A stretch of DNA of 64,000 nucleotides, taken from the NCBI GenBank assembly GCA_025602915.1, contig JAHLJZ010000003.1, positions 682,001 through 746,000 of the forward strand, given 5' to 3'. Under the pieces are notes generated by a model that searched no databases, was not told the origin of the DNA, and was given only the letters and a program-made list of their open reading frames with translations. This DNA comes from Paraphysoderma sedebokerense (lineage: Eukaryota; Blastocladiomycota; Physodermatomycetes; Physodermatales; Physodermataceae). Numbering within the stretch: position 1 is the first letter of the stretch; every line of letters begins with the position of its first letter. The translations under genes and the position numbers were made by a program. Positions 1-11,800 of this stretch are shown here, piece after piece.

Positions 1-2933
1 CGAAAGTGTAGATGAAGAGGTATGGCCCGCATACGTTCATAAGAAGAGTTACGTGCGGTAACCACTCCTCATGAATCGCTAGTGATAAATCAAGTTTTTG
101 GTCTCGAGAAAAGAAAAGGAGCTGATGCCACTAGGAGTGAGTATCACAGACATTCGAGAGGGCAACGCAGAGACCATTGTACCTGGCACTTCAAAGAGCT
201 GGCATCTTGAATTGCTGCAATCAGAATGTTCTTATACCAGACCAATCCACGACATAAAACGTCTTTTTCCTGTTAAATGCACGTTTGAATGGGTTGCCTC
301 AAATAGTGAAAGTTCGAGACCAGAGTACATACCTGCTGGGAATTTCCGAATAATTTCCATCGTCCTGACTCCACACTGTAATGCGCAAAACCTCGTTTAC
401 CTGCGACGGCCAAATAACGTCCGTCTTGACTGACAACAGAATACTAAAGCCGGAAGCTGTCAAGGGCGGATGCAAGTTTGACAGGAGAACAGACTTAATC
501 ACCTTTATAGGCCAATTTTCACTAATATACACCGGCGGCAGCTAAGATAAATAAAATATAAGAACCGCGCAAGAGAATGGAAATCAATATCGACAGATAT
601 CTTACCGGGATCACATGCCACAAAAGAACATTTTCCTTCATAGTATCTAATTCCCTGTGGTTGCCAATATATAGGAATAGTCGATCTTCTGTGATGAGGA
701 AGGGATTTCTCACATTATCCTTTGTCGACGCTCAAGTTAGTAACAGTAACGGCGGGAGGAATTAAGGAAAGAAAAGTAAAAGCAAGAGAACTCAAAAATT
801 CGCACCAATGTATTGGCCGTAGTCAGCCCCGACCTCGCGAATGGGAGTACATATAGTTGATCGTTAATCGCTGGAATAATGTCAGATTTGGGTATTCCGT
901 ATATCGGATTCAAGGAGAATTCAAATTACTGCTTATCCTGGCCGACGTTGGTAATAAATACAATTCATAACATCCAGGTCCCCAAAACTGTCATATACAT
1001 TGTTAGTCGAACAAAGTCGGTTTTGTATTTGAATAATCAAATACACTTACCAAATGCAATACTCCGTCAAAATAACCTTCGAGCTTAATACCGGGTTTGC
1101 TATCCCGGGGACTACTGAGCTCTTCTTTGACCGTATTTTTATTCAACGTGATCAATTTTCTTCCAAAGACAGAGAATACCGCCATTCCATACCCTGGCCA
1201 ACATACAGCTAAAGCATATCCATCCCATGTGTAGGCAAGCGATGAAACGGTGCCCAACTGTATTGATACTAGGTTAAGGAGACAATACAACGGAATGAAA
1301 TACTACTCGCAAATGTAGAAGATCAAAGGATATGATGTGTTTCATAGCCGGAACCCTGCTCTGTTAGTTTGAGTATATGGGAAAATTTGAACCAAAGGTC
1401 AGATTTATCGGGGAATGCCGATGTGCTTTGAGGAACGAAACGGTCTATGGAAAAAGTGTCTATCGAATATGTATAGACATTTCCGCTAAATGAGGATTTC
1501 TCTAATCAGATACTAAGTCTCTTAACTCTTGAATCAGTACTATCTTACTCTCGGGCGCCAACTGTGACCAAATTAAATCGGCTGTTGAATGTCGCGCAGA
1601 TAACGAAATTTCTTTTAGCAGTATCAGCATCCGGCAACATCCCGGCTTGACTTCTCCTGGTTAGTCCTGCAGCGGATTTAGCTGTCGGGTCCACCGGAAT
1701 GTCGATTGGGATGCCAGCCCAGTAATATCTTTTGGGCGTCTCTGCTGAATCGTGCTGTTACCGTCAATTAGTAATTATTCATTGATATTTCACATTGATA
1801 GTCAAACCTCTGGAGCTAAATTATCTCCCCAACCACCCGCGTCAAACCTCTTAACTAGATAAGCTTGGCCTTTACTCGTTATCCAAACAAATAAATTCAG
1901 ATCTTCGGAATATATTAATTGCCGTAGATATGTTCCTAATACAAAGGATCAGTTGCCGTCGCAGTTAATAGCACAGAAAGCGAAGGATGTGAACCGTTGT
2001 CTTCGCTCGAATCCTTGTCAATGCCGAGAAAAATAATTTCTGACAAATACTTTGATTCTGTAACGTTGACTTCGTCGTTAGTGAGGGATATAGTGTGTAT
2101 AGAAGGAGCTTTGGAGGTTGTGACTATCAATTCTTCAGTCAAACAGACTCCGCTAGATTGGACGTTTAGGTTACATTTTCATCGCGGAAACTGATCAAGA
2201 CTACAGCTTTACCACTGGACCCCGCCTTCCACTTTGACCGAAACTTTGAACTTAACGGGCAAATTCGGTATTCCTTTCCCTTGACCTGCTCCCGCCAGGT
2301 AGTGATGCGCTCGGACAAACTGATATTCGAAGGCTTTGGTGGAAGTTTGCGGGTCAACCGTATAGAAGTGAAGAAAGCCCAAAGATGTCTAAACGAATAT
2401 GTCAATTGGCGTGACTTCGTTACGAGATGAATAAAAGAACTTCGATATACAATCACTATAATCATGCTAGAATCTGGTTTCCATATTACTTCTTTATTTT
2501 CTCCGTGTTCGGTAATCGATGATTCGGACCGAAAAATTTTAGCAATGACAGCTGCCGGCTAATCGAAATTTGATATTCCATCAACACAAGAGTATCCGTC
2601 ATAAATAAATCATTATATATACAATATGAACATTTTGAGAAATTTGGGATAAGTCACGGCTTCGTTTTAAAGTCTGAATCATAGCTCAATCTTGAATCAA
2701 GAATCGACGATACTGAATTTGAATAAGAAAACTTTAAAACAGACTTTGGCGCTCCATAGCCATAATGCTCTCACCCCTATCGCAACGAATAAACTAGCAT
2801 CCCAGTTTTCCCTTATAGCAATAATGACGTCTTCCGGGAACGACGGATTCCGCACAGGGTTAGCGGCAATGACTTGTGCTAGGTCGTGATCGTGATGCGA
2901 AAGGGTTTTCGAAGAAGAGATGGTGAAATACAT
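1..2933 (-). CDS. RIC1: RIC1, guanine-exchange subunit for Rab6/Ypt6 (5' part; continues off the left edge)
   Basis: RIC1 with RGP1 activates the Golgi Rab Ypt6/Rab6 for endosome-to-Golgi traffic. The start is taken as the ATG at 2931-2933, whose product begins MYFTISS, matching the MYF/MYW start of the family. Successive small exons then follow the RIC1 order. There is a WD-like N-terminus ending in a W-L-W motif, then a segment with EELIVTTSKAPSIHTI near 2130-2090. Near 1250-1150 lies DGYALAVCWPGYGMAVFSVF, the most diagnostic part. ENWPIKVI near 530-500 is joined by a short intron to QDGRYLAVAGKRGFAHYS, and RGLVWYKNILIAA lies near 240-190. The reading frame changes only where GT..AG introns fit, so the gene looks intact. 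The C-terminal half lies outside the window. It is divergent to the Asterix gene. Confidence 0.85.
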
Positions 2934-3122
2934 CGGTTGGGTGCATGTACTTTCTCCAGAATTAGTGCATCTTGACAATATGTGTGGTGGCCTTTTGAGC
3001 GTACAGAAATGTATATTGATTCAAGTAAGGATCAATTTCCTGTCTTTGACAACTTGGCACGAACTCCATTCCGCCACTGTCCAAACTCCACCTTTATCCA
3101 CGACGAAACATCAACTTACAAG
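2934..3122. promoter_or_regulatory. shared intergenic promoter region of RIC1 and Asterix
   Basis: Only about 190 bases separate the two start codons, which face away from each other. Both transcription starts must therefore lie here or overlap, making this a bidirectional promoter by position. I see no convincing TATA box or named motif. Confidence 0.5.
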
Positions 3123-3628
3123 ATGACATCCGATAAAGCAAAGCCAAGATTCCCTAGAACTGTGGACCCACGACGACAAGAGCTTGCTGTTGCTGTATGT
3201 GAATCATCTTCTATATGTGAAGTGATTGTGTGAATTTAAGACAATTAACATATATTTGGTCGTTAGTTCCGACCTTCAAAATTACAAGAAGAACCAGAGG
3301 GAGATTTGTTCCAAGCATTAGCTCTTGTTTTTGGTATTGATCTCGTTTACTTATTACTAGTTCACTTTCTTCTTCGCTTTCCACTAACAAATCTTCATGG
3401 CCGCAATGAACCTTAGCGGTGGTTGGACTAGTCATGAGAACCAAGTACGGGAATTGGGCTGCATTAATGTGTTCTTTAGTTTCTATCGCTAGACGAAAAG
3501 CATCCCAAAAGGATTCTAGATCGCCTTTTGAAAGTACTATAATGTTCGTATCTAGAGCGATTTTTGAAGTAACCTTGGGACACTACCACAGACGCTCACA
3601 ATCCTTTTGTTTTTATTTAATAGTTTAA
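3123..3628 (+). CDS. WDR83OS: Asterix (WDR83OS/PAT10) homologue, PAT complex subunit of the ER
   Basis: Asterix is a small ER protein that, with CCDC47, forms the PAT complex, which shields polar transmembrane helices during multipass insertion. Three exons are predicted: 3123-3194, 3267-3333 and 3417-3628. The phases agree and give 116 residues (human about 106). The N-terminus has the family DPRR motif (VDPRRQEL). The middle spans a hydrophobic helix ending LVFAVVGLVMRTKYGNWAAL, which lines up with the family pattern of GLMLKLKWCAWVA. A second segment, MCSLVSIA, and a final hydrophobic stretch, MFVSRAIFEVTLG, follow. The final residues after GHY are not conserved. The start is the first ATG that keeps the DPRR motif near the N-terminus. 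Confidence 0.8.
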
Positions 3629-3885
3629 CGATCGTGGGCCTAGTATCGAATTACATTCCGGTGTTCATGGGTGTTCCAAGAAAGTGATTTGCGCTTATTT
3701 ATTGTAATTAGTTCATATATTCGTCGTTGTCTAAAGTTTAGAGGGGGTATAATAAATCTTTCTGTTTCTCTATATTACTACTGGTGCATGATTATTGGTG
3801 TCCAGTGCATCTAAACTCAAATCTAATGAAAATAACGGTTACAGTGTACAGATTTCGGCCAACAATTTAACAAATCGAGGTCAAA

Positions 3886-5738
3886 TTAAGGCCAGGCTGG
3901 CCTTTCGCCAAAAAACGGAGCTTGCCACCATTTCTCAAACATTGCCTCTACATCCACTGTCATTGGCGCAGGTAATGGTTTTGGCCTAGGAGGGGGGTAG
4001 TAAATGTGATTTCCGAGCTTTGAAGTAACTTCTTGTGAGGATCCAGCCGGTGACGGTAATACTGCGCGGAACTGGGAAATCGAGCCAGGTCCGAGGCAGA
4101 TTCCACAGGTAGGACTTGAAGAAGATGTTAGGCAATTCTCTTTTTATACCTCCATTTGGGTGAAATTGCCATACCATATCATTTTCTTCTCGGTTCCCAA
4201 GATATCTTTTGATCTTGCCAGTGCATTTAATTGTAGAACGTGTTGGTACTTATAACTCACTTCACACGTCTCTGCGGGGCAGACGTCTCCATCGGAATCC
4301 TCAACATCAGCGAAGAGATAATTATCTATCTCTATTGATACGCCGGCATTAATTAAACCGCTGCCAAGTTCGAATCCAAAATTAATTCCAGGCGAAAGTC
4401 TAAAGCCGAGCGACAAGAGCACCGCCTCCGGAATCGTGAAATCGTGAGGAGTGATCGTTGGAATGAAGCCGCTCGTCTCTATGTTTGGCAGATTATCTTC
4501 GTCATCGAACGGTTTAAATATGTCGACAGCGAAGTCAGGGAAATTGACGTCAAAGCCGTGGCGGAACAGTGCAGTGTCATTCACTGAAACTGTAACACCA
4601 GAAGAAACATAAAAGGAATAGCCAAGGTTGAATAAGCCCTGAAAAAGAAAATTGACTTTAGTCTGAACTCCGGGGCATAGTAATCACCGCCAGGAACGAT
4701 GGTACAAACCGGTACCGTCAGGGGACCAACAGGAATGGAGAATAAAAACCCAAAATCCTTTTCATATAAGTTTTGCTTATTCGACCCCAATTTATACTCC
4801 ACGTTTACATTTAAATCTCCTGAAAGCTTAAAACTCCACTTAAAGTTTTTTTCTTTCGATGGTTCTTTCTCAAAATCGATTACCAGTAGAGCTGATCCCG
4901 TTGTATAACAATTTTCGCACGTCCACGAAAATTCGGCCCCGGTCCTTAAATTCGTAGGAAAACTGATTTGCCTCTTGGATCGGCTGGATTTCGGGTCATA
5001 ATTTAAATTTAAATTCAATTGAGATGTTGAATCACGCTTTTTAATCTTGCTTCCCGGATGATCGGCAGTACCATGAAATCCGTTGTTAGGTTTGTCTGGT
5101 CTGTCTTCGTTCTGATAAGATTCAACTTCTTCTACTACTATCCGACACTTCACCACCACGTCATCGGTCTCGACTTTCTTGGTATTCAAAACTACCAGTC
5201 CCATCTCTTCGTCTACTATTTTAACATTTTCGACCATTTTCCACTTAGCCGACACGTTTATACCACAAGACCATTGGTGTCCGACCAGTAACAACATATT
5301 TTTAGGCCATTTTCTGATTCGAGAGACATCCGATAGCTGAATTGATATATCTTCGAATTCACTGTCTGGATCTGGCGTGACAGGACATGATAGGTTGTAC
5401 AGTCCCCGCAAGTCATCAATGTTTAAGACTGGGTATAACGTCTGTAAGTTCATTGTGACCAGAGATCCCTTGCCTTCTATCTCCTCATGCGCAGGTTGAA
5501 TGTACTTCAGTGTAATGGAGTTTGATATAACTGGCAATGGCTTTACGAAACTGGAATTTGAAGATCGAGAGCGTGATATCGAGAATTCATTTGAAGTCGG
5601 CGAGATAATTGGCTTCATATATTTTGACGATTTCTGCCGAGCTGGTCGAGTGGGAACAGACCGTGACGGCGAAATGAAGAGAAGAGTAATGGTAATGAGA
5701 AGGGCGAGAAGAACTTCTGTTGGTTTACTTGTATGCAT
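3886..5738 (-). CDS. predicted secreted beta-rich protein of unknown function
   Basis: I do not recognise this protein with certainty. Three exons are predicted: 5738-4710, 4638-4150 and 4071-3886. The introns are 71 and 78 nt, with CTAA/CTAAC branch sites and in-phase joins, giving about 567 residues. The ATG at 5738 gives MHTSKPTEVLLALLITITLL, a clean signal peptide. An upstream in-frame reading exists only through a non-ATG codon and is ignored. After a Ser-rich, basic linker come Cys pairs (NLSC, QWSC, VKC, TCENC, CPAETC), alternating beta-like stretches and KKR/SKRQ sites that could be proprotein-convertase targets. The C-terminus is Pro-rich and ends with a WWQAPFF motif. The layout recalls fungal secreted proteins with paired DUF-type beta domains, but I will not assign one. 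Confidence 0.7.
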
Positions 5739-5754
5739 TGCGAAAGGGGATTTG

Positions 5755-5790
5755 CACAAGGACTCCCACAAGGACTCCCACAAGGACAGC
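5755..5790. repeat. three 12-bp tandem units in the 5' leader of the secreted-protein gene
   Basis: The unit cacaaggactcc occurs twice exactly and a third time with two changes. It lies just upstream of the chosen ATG at 5738, so it is probably 5' untranslated. If translated in frame it would add a WESL repeat, but no ATG precedes it. Confidence 0.8.
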
Positions 5791-6448
5791 TACAGATAGT
5801 CCCCACAATTTATACTAGGATTTAAGTGAATTTTATTAGGTTATAAGTGCTGTATATTCTGGTTGGATGGGTTCCCTTTCAACATCCTTACGTCAGAAAT
5901 CTTGAACATGCTATCGCTATTCTTGTCGAACCTCCACACGCGGTTATGGAAATTCGGCACGCTGAGGGGGTCATTCTGCCCCGAGTTTTCCGAGTCCAAG
6001 AACAAAATTAGTGTCTCCTCATGGTGAAAGGGAATAAATCAGATTATTCACGAGAATGACGCATCAGAACGTTTATACAACGCAATTGTCCCTAATGGGA
6101 TGTTCTGATGGACCCTTGGAATTAAGAAATATTCATTAGAACGAAACCCAGATACTTCCTACTCGTGAAAGCGGCATCGATTGCACTATCTGGTCATGAC
6201 ATAGGTGAAAATGATTCAGTGCCATAGCATAAATTTCCATCAACTTTTTAAATTAAATTGTATACCCACAACTCTGCATATAATACATCAGCAGACATTG
6301 ACTTTTTCACGACTTATTTTTTGTTGGTTTTGCGATATCAGGTAATACTTAATAAGGTAATACTTAATAAAATCACTGACATAGCGATGATCGAGTTTCT
6401 GAAACAGGTCATGCCACTGATTATAAGAATGCGACAAAATCAAAAAGA
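5791..6448. other. intergenic stretch with a 15-bp direct repeat
   Basis: No coding segment is convincing. At 6341-6370 the 15-mer ggtaatacttaataa is present twice in tandem. The right end holds the Pol III terminator of the tRNA gene. Confidence 0.6.
6442..6446 (-). terminator. RNA polymerase III terminator of the tRNA-Ile gene
   Basis: Five T residues on the minus strand start three bases after the discriminator base, the usual Pol III stop. Confidence 0.75.
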
Positions 6449-6532
6449 TGGTCCATAACAGGGTCGAACTGTTGACCTTGGCGTAACACAATCATATTAG
6501 CACCACGCTCTAACCAACTGAGCTAATGGACC
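6449..6532 (-). tRNA. tRNA-Ile(AAU) with a 10-nt intron
   Basis: Read on the minus strand, the gene has a 7-bp acceptor stem (GGTCCAT with ATGGACC) and discriminator A. The D-stem is GCTC/GAGC with an AGTTGGTTA loop, the anticodon stem TGGTG/CGCCA, the variable loop AGGTC-type, and the T-arm ACAG-TTCGACC-CTGT. The anticodon loop would be CTAATA plus A, giving anticodon AAU (Ile). Ten extra bases (TGATTGTGTT) sit right after position 37, the canonical tRNA intron site. The total is 84 nt = 74 + 10. CCA is not encoded, as is normal for eukaryotes. Confidence 0.93.
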
Positions 6533-6826
6533 TTTGTGGCAAAATAATTTTATATATAATTAGTAAATGGAAATAAAACAGAACAAGAAGTTAGCACTTG
6601 AATTGAAACGATGATGAGTTGCATGTCAGTTGTCGGCACCCGAAAGATTATGTCAATTTGCTAAAAGATAAGCGCATCATCCATAAACATTCATTGAAAT
6701 TTGGTTCGAATGTTGACTGGTTCTTTTAGTACAGAATGCAATATATCAAAACTATTCTATCAACAGTGTATTTTACTGCTCGTTAAATTTCCTCTATATT
6801 CAAAATCGATTTTATAGGTAGTCCCT

Positions 6827-8033
6827 CTAAATTTTTCCCAACAAGTCACCAGTGACAACTTCGATATTGGTTTGACTATTCTTAGTAACTAAACCAACTA
6901 AAGCTCCATTGTTGATCTTTGACGGTGTGGTCGCGTAGTCATGAAGAAGACTAATGACGAATGCAAAAAATCAGATAAACGAATGTCTTCAGAATACACT
7001 GAGACAATACTCACCTAGCAACGAATTCTAAAGGAGTCCAAGTCGAGAAATCGGCAGACGACATATATTTACGGTTCATTGGAGTATCAAGGGTTATGCT
7101 AAAAATCAAAAGGATTTTAAGCGAAACGGTTGCAGCCCATTCGAATGACATTCAGTACACTTACGGTAAAATTCCAACGCATTTGGCACCCTTGGGTAAC
7201 CCAGATCCTTCAGCTCCCAAGGATTTTACAAGCTGATGAACGGCTCCTTTACACATTCCATATGCAATCATACCGGGGGTGCCTTTAAGGGCGGCATAGG
7301 AGCCGGTAAGGGTCAAGAGACCATTTCTAAACGAAAAAGTTAGATTGCGCTGGGTGTTGCCAAGGATCAGATAAGAAAGATCTCCCGTACTCTTTGAGAT
7401 GATGAGCGGCAATGTGAGCGGCAATAATGGAAGTCGTCACCGATTGCTTATAGGAGATTTCGGTATTTTTAATTAAATCTTTTGTAACATTGAGAGGGTA
7501 TACCATGTTAAAATACTGAACTCGTCTCATCAAAGAATACAATTGCCGGATTGAACATCAACTGATGTTGACGGCCGCGATGATACCGAAATTAAACATA
7601 CCTTTGTCGGCAGCATTTCCGCCTACCCAACCACCTGCAACACAGAATATAGCATCCAATTTCGAGCCACCGAGGACTGAAGTAATCTGAGAGGAGATTT
7701 CATCTGATGTCTGTTCGAAACTATCGGAAGTAGACAGAATGATGTTGGAGTCTGCGGCCGCATTTTCGGCCAGATCAACAGAAATGGTGGTCTAACGAAT
7801 TTTTAGTGTCGCATTTTTAGTCGGTAAGTCACACAAGATCATTCAGTGTCAGAAATACGGTGATGTTATACGGTACATAAATCAAACGTAATGAATAATT
7901 AACAGTCTGAACAAAGTGAATACCGAGAAAGTCAACTCAGATACAGTACCCATTGTTTGCTTTTCATGAAAGACACAACACTGCGACCTAGGGCCCCCGC
8001 CCCACCGTAAACTAAACATTTGTGAGAAGACAT
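6827..8033 (-). CDS. QDPR: quinoid dihydropteridine reductase
   Basis: QDPR is a short-chain dehydrogenase that reduces quinonoid dihydrobiopterin to tetrahydrobiopterin with NADH, serving aromatic amino acid hydroxylases. The ATG at 8031-8033 starts [20 protein letters not shown], with the Rossmann GxxGxLG dinucleotide site. Later exons give [18 protein letters not shown] near 7640-7600 and [11 protein letters not shown] near 7400. [20 protein letters not shown] runs into [10 protein letters not shown], with the Tyr-x3-Lys catalytic pair, near 7330-7230, and GDLLGKI ends at the stop at 6827-6829. About six short exons are needed; all keep phase. The gene appears intact and its length fits the family (about 240 residues). 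QDPR is patchy in fungi and lost in most yeasts and moulds. Confidence 0.88.
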
Positions 8034-8843
8034 TATTCGCTTAAAAACAAAAACAGATGATGGAATGGTGGAATGACTGGGATGTCGACAGGCCGGAACA
8101 GTCACGGAATCCCGCCGTTTTCGGTTGATCGCCGAGCGGAACCGCGCTCCCTCGCACTCAAAATCGCCAAATTGATACGCAACAGGAAGGCATGTCAAGA
8201 GTAGTTACGTCACTACTTAAATTCAGCGATTACCTCAACACCATACATGTACATATGCGACATAGAAAATAAATTGGCCGCTCTTTGGCGGCATTGCCAG
8301 TACCAGAAATATAGACTATTGACAAGCTCAAGACATGCTCAACCTTTCCTAGATGACCGCTCGGCGCTCCCCAAGCCACGAAACAAACGATTTCGTCTTT
8401 CTACGAATTAGCTTTTACCAAACTGTATTCCAGATTCTGTACAGACAAGCCTATAGTGCTGCTACTCAAAACTTAGAAATAATAGCCAAAAAGATTATCG
8501 TTGGCGCGGTTCGCATTACAGGATTAAATCATACCGAGGCTGAAATGGCACCAAATATGGAATCCTGCTGTCGATGAATTGCCAACAGTGTTTTATTAGA
8601 GTTATAAAAGTCGCTGGAACTGTATACAACAACAAGGCATTAAATTCCACCCCATTGGAAGCTGGTGATAGACATTAATAAGCAATTAACGATTAATCAA
8701 TGCTAATAATATAATTAATTAATGACAATAAATACAAATAAAAACGGTTTTCTCCACGATTTTCTTCCCGAGCTGCCTCCCGCAGGCCTATATTAAAGAC
8801 ATGTAACATAAGCATGACTTCTCATTAATTTGAGTACGGACGT
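8034..8843. other. intergenic region between QDPR start and the first giant-protein gene end
   Basis: About 800 bases hold only short, composition-driven open frames. It must contain the QDPR promoter and the 3' end of the large gene. I see no RNA gene or repeat. Confidence 0.5.
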
Positions 8844-11800
8844 CTACCGAAATAACGCCGTCCGAGCAGACTGAGCATTGCTGCGATCTGTTGTAAGCAT
8901 ATTTCCTCTTCCTACCACCGGACAATCATTCATTTCCTTCTTCGAGTTCATTCTCTCGCGAACTGATGTCTTGATTTCGTAAACAGAAGCTCCGAAAATA
9001 ACCGCCGAGAACCCAAAAATGACAGCTAATATAAAAACGGTAAGGGCAGACCGCATAGCAGAATTGAGATCATCCAAAAAGGCAAGTCCAAAACCCAGAA
9101 TGACGGTAGATGATATGATTGACACCATTTCCATTCTGTTTAAAAGGTCATAGGCATATGGTTTGAACCTTACATAAGTAAGCAAAGAACCGAGAAGAAT
9201 CGTTAATGTAAGGATCGTTTGAAGCCCCTTATATCTGCAGTCGTCTGTAAGTAGGGATTTGGAAACAATCGAGAACTCAGCGTAGCCATACCTCGTGAAA
9301 AACATTCCCGTAGCTACAACACATAATTTTTGAAACAATTGGATTACTGCGAAAAACTGATATTCTTTCTTATAATGACGCTCGACCGAGACAATTTTTC
9401 CACATATTTTTTGTAGAGAAGTCCAGAAAGGAGTTGTGCGTGTTGTTTGATGGTGGAAAAAATATATGGCAAAGAAATACAGAGGAATTCCAATGACGTA
9501 AACACTATAAAGAAGAGATTAGAAACCATGCGACTTAAGGAGGTAAGAATATAGGGAAACCTATGTACCAAATGGCCGCAACAGAGTAAGGAACATCATG
9601 GTACCATTCATTGGTGTAACAGCGGATGCTTGGATCAACATCTGCTCAGCTGATGAGTAAAAGCACAATACTGACGAAAAATGATCATACTGTAATTACC
9701 TAAATAGTATTGTCCGTCTGACTCTTGAGAACAATCGAATAAACTAAGAATAAGTCGAATGTATAAGTCGAGGAGACAAATGAAGAGATATTAAGGAAAT
9801 GATATTTACGCCAGAGATGACGAAGTGACACTTGTGTACACAACTGTTAGAAGCATGTGCAAAATACGCAATATTTTGTACCGAGTTGAATCCACTTTCA
9901 AGGCATATATATCTTCCCCCGCTAAAACCGTTCTTATTAATGGACGCATAAGTGATTGGACCAAAAATATGAGCGCAGTCGAAATAAATAACAGAATGGG
10001 AATGGCCAAAGTGTATTTCATTTTCAAGCTGAAATTGAAGGTTTCATCGGGTACAAAACATTCCGGAGCAGTGAGTTCGATATTGAAATTGATGAAAGAC
10101 AAAGCATTCAATATGGTATGGAATTCAGGCGGCCTATTTGGGATTAAGAATTAGCGAACATATTTGGGCATTTTTTTTGCTTCAATGATTGTAATACCAG
10201 TTGAGCCGAAAATCTCGCAGAATTAGAATGGTCTGGACGAAGTTGATGAAAATTCCGATCAACAAAAACCTATAAGTGAAGGAGAATACATGAATATTAG
10301 GTGGCGGATATTAATCGTTTTTCTTGATCTAGTCCGGTGGGTCCGCCATAAATAATAGACACATACCCAGGCCCTTTCTTCTCCAGAGCGGCCAATAACG
10401 CAATTCCGATGGCGAAAACTACCAGCAGTGCCATCACCGTAAGTAAAGGCACCAGGGAATTCTCTGCGCAAGACACGCATCTGTTGTTCAGTTTGTAGTG
10501 AAACTTTTCGCACAATGCACATCCTTGTTAAGCGGTAAGGTGAGCATCGTGTTCATTATGCAAGAGATAAAGATAACATACTAGTTCCAGTATATCCTCC
10601 CCCACAGCTGTTATTTGCATATCCAGGACATGCGTCCATCTGATGAACAATCAATGTTAGATGGTTAAGAAGCAGCCGGAGCATAAAATCCACTTACTAA
10701 GCCGCAAGGAATGTATGTCTTATTTTCACTTTGCCAAAAACCGGGTTGCGGTGTTGGAGGTTGGCGACCATCGGGGTAACACACAGCACCAACCGGACAG
10801 GTTGCACAAATCGGACCACGATCGCCACTAAATATATTGGTATAGAGACCTGATAGGACATGATTAGGCCCTAAAAACAAATCAAATCCTCTAACAAACG
10901 ACCATACCGGCTGGACAATTCACTAAAAACGTAAAAGTGCATTGATTCGATACCCCGCCACGGGGGTCGACCGCAAACATGGTAAAGTTTGAATAGGGAT
11001 AACTTCCCCCAGAATCAGAGGAGCGAAATGTGAAATTTTGTGACTTCACTGGTTCGCCGACCGATATCACTTTTCCATCAGAGTCATAGAGCGCCCCTTT
11101 CGCAGGTGTGGTTACAAAATACAAGTCGAAAGCTTGGTCATCAACGTCATCGACCTCTATGCTGAAGCGAAACCTCGCAATATCTCCCGTTAAAAACCCA
11201 GAGGGCAGTTCGATATTCGGTTCATCGCAATTGATCTTAGGTAGGTCATTAACCGCAGATACAGAAAATATAATCTCTTCACTGTACGTAACATTCCCGG
11301 CAGTATCCGAATATGTGATATTGAAGGCCTGATCGGCACCGGACGGGGAGAAAAAGTCTCTACTTGGAACGAATTGAACTTGGAAGGGAGGGCCAGTGAT
11401 ATCGGATCCCTCGCCCAAGGCAGATGAAGAACCTGTTCCGGTCGAGCTCCTGACTTGAAATAAAGAACCTTTTATTCTGATGTCTGTAACCTTGACAATT
11501 GGACGATCTCCTGGATCGATATCCTGTATGTCGAAGGTGAATGTCGCGGGAGTATCTTCGAGTACGACAAGATTAAGATTGGTTTTATTGAAGAAAGGTG
11601 GATCTGAAATACGATATGTTAAGAATCTACTAAGCAATGCAAGGAAATAACCCGTACCATTGACAGAAACAATGTTTAACGTGATTGTTGCAGGGTTGGA
11701 AATATCGCTACCATCATCGACTTGATACGTGAAACTGGCGTAGGGAGAACCGAATGCATTAAGATATGGGCGGAAAAGAAGCGCTCTGCGACCAAACGGC

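Noticed and set aside
430-500. Apparent frame change in RIC1 after ENWPIKVI
   Set aside because: A short GT..AG intron joins it in phase to QDGRYLAVAGKRG, which matches the next part of RIC1.
4639-4709. Apparent frameshift in the secreted-protein gene
   Set aside because: A 71-nt GTTTGT..CAG intron with a CTAA branch site restores the frame exactly, so it is splicing and not a lesion.
6696-6712. B-box-like word ggttcgaatgt near the tRNA gene
   Set aside because: No acceptor stem, D-arm or anticodon arm can be built around it.
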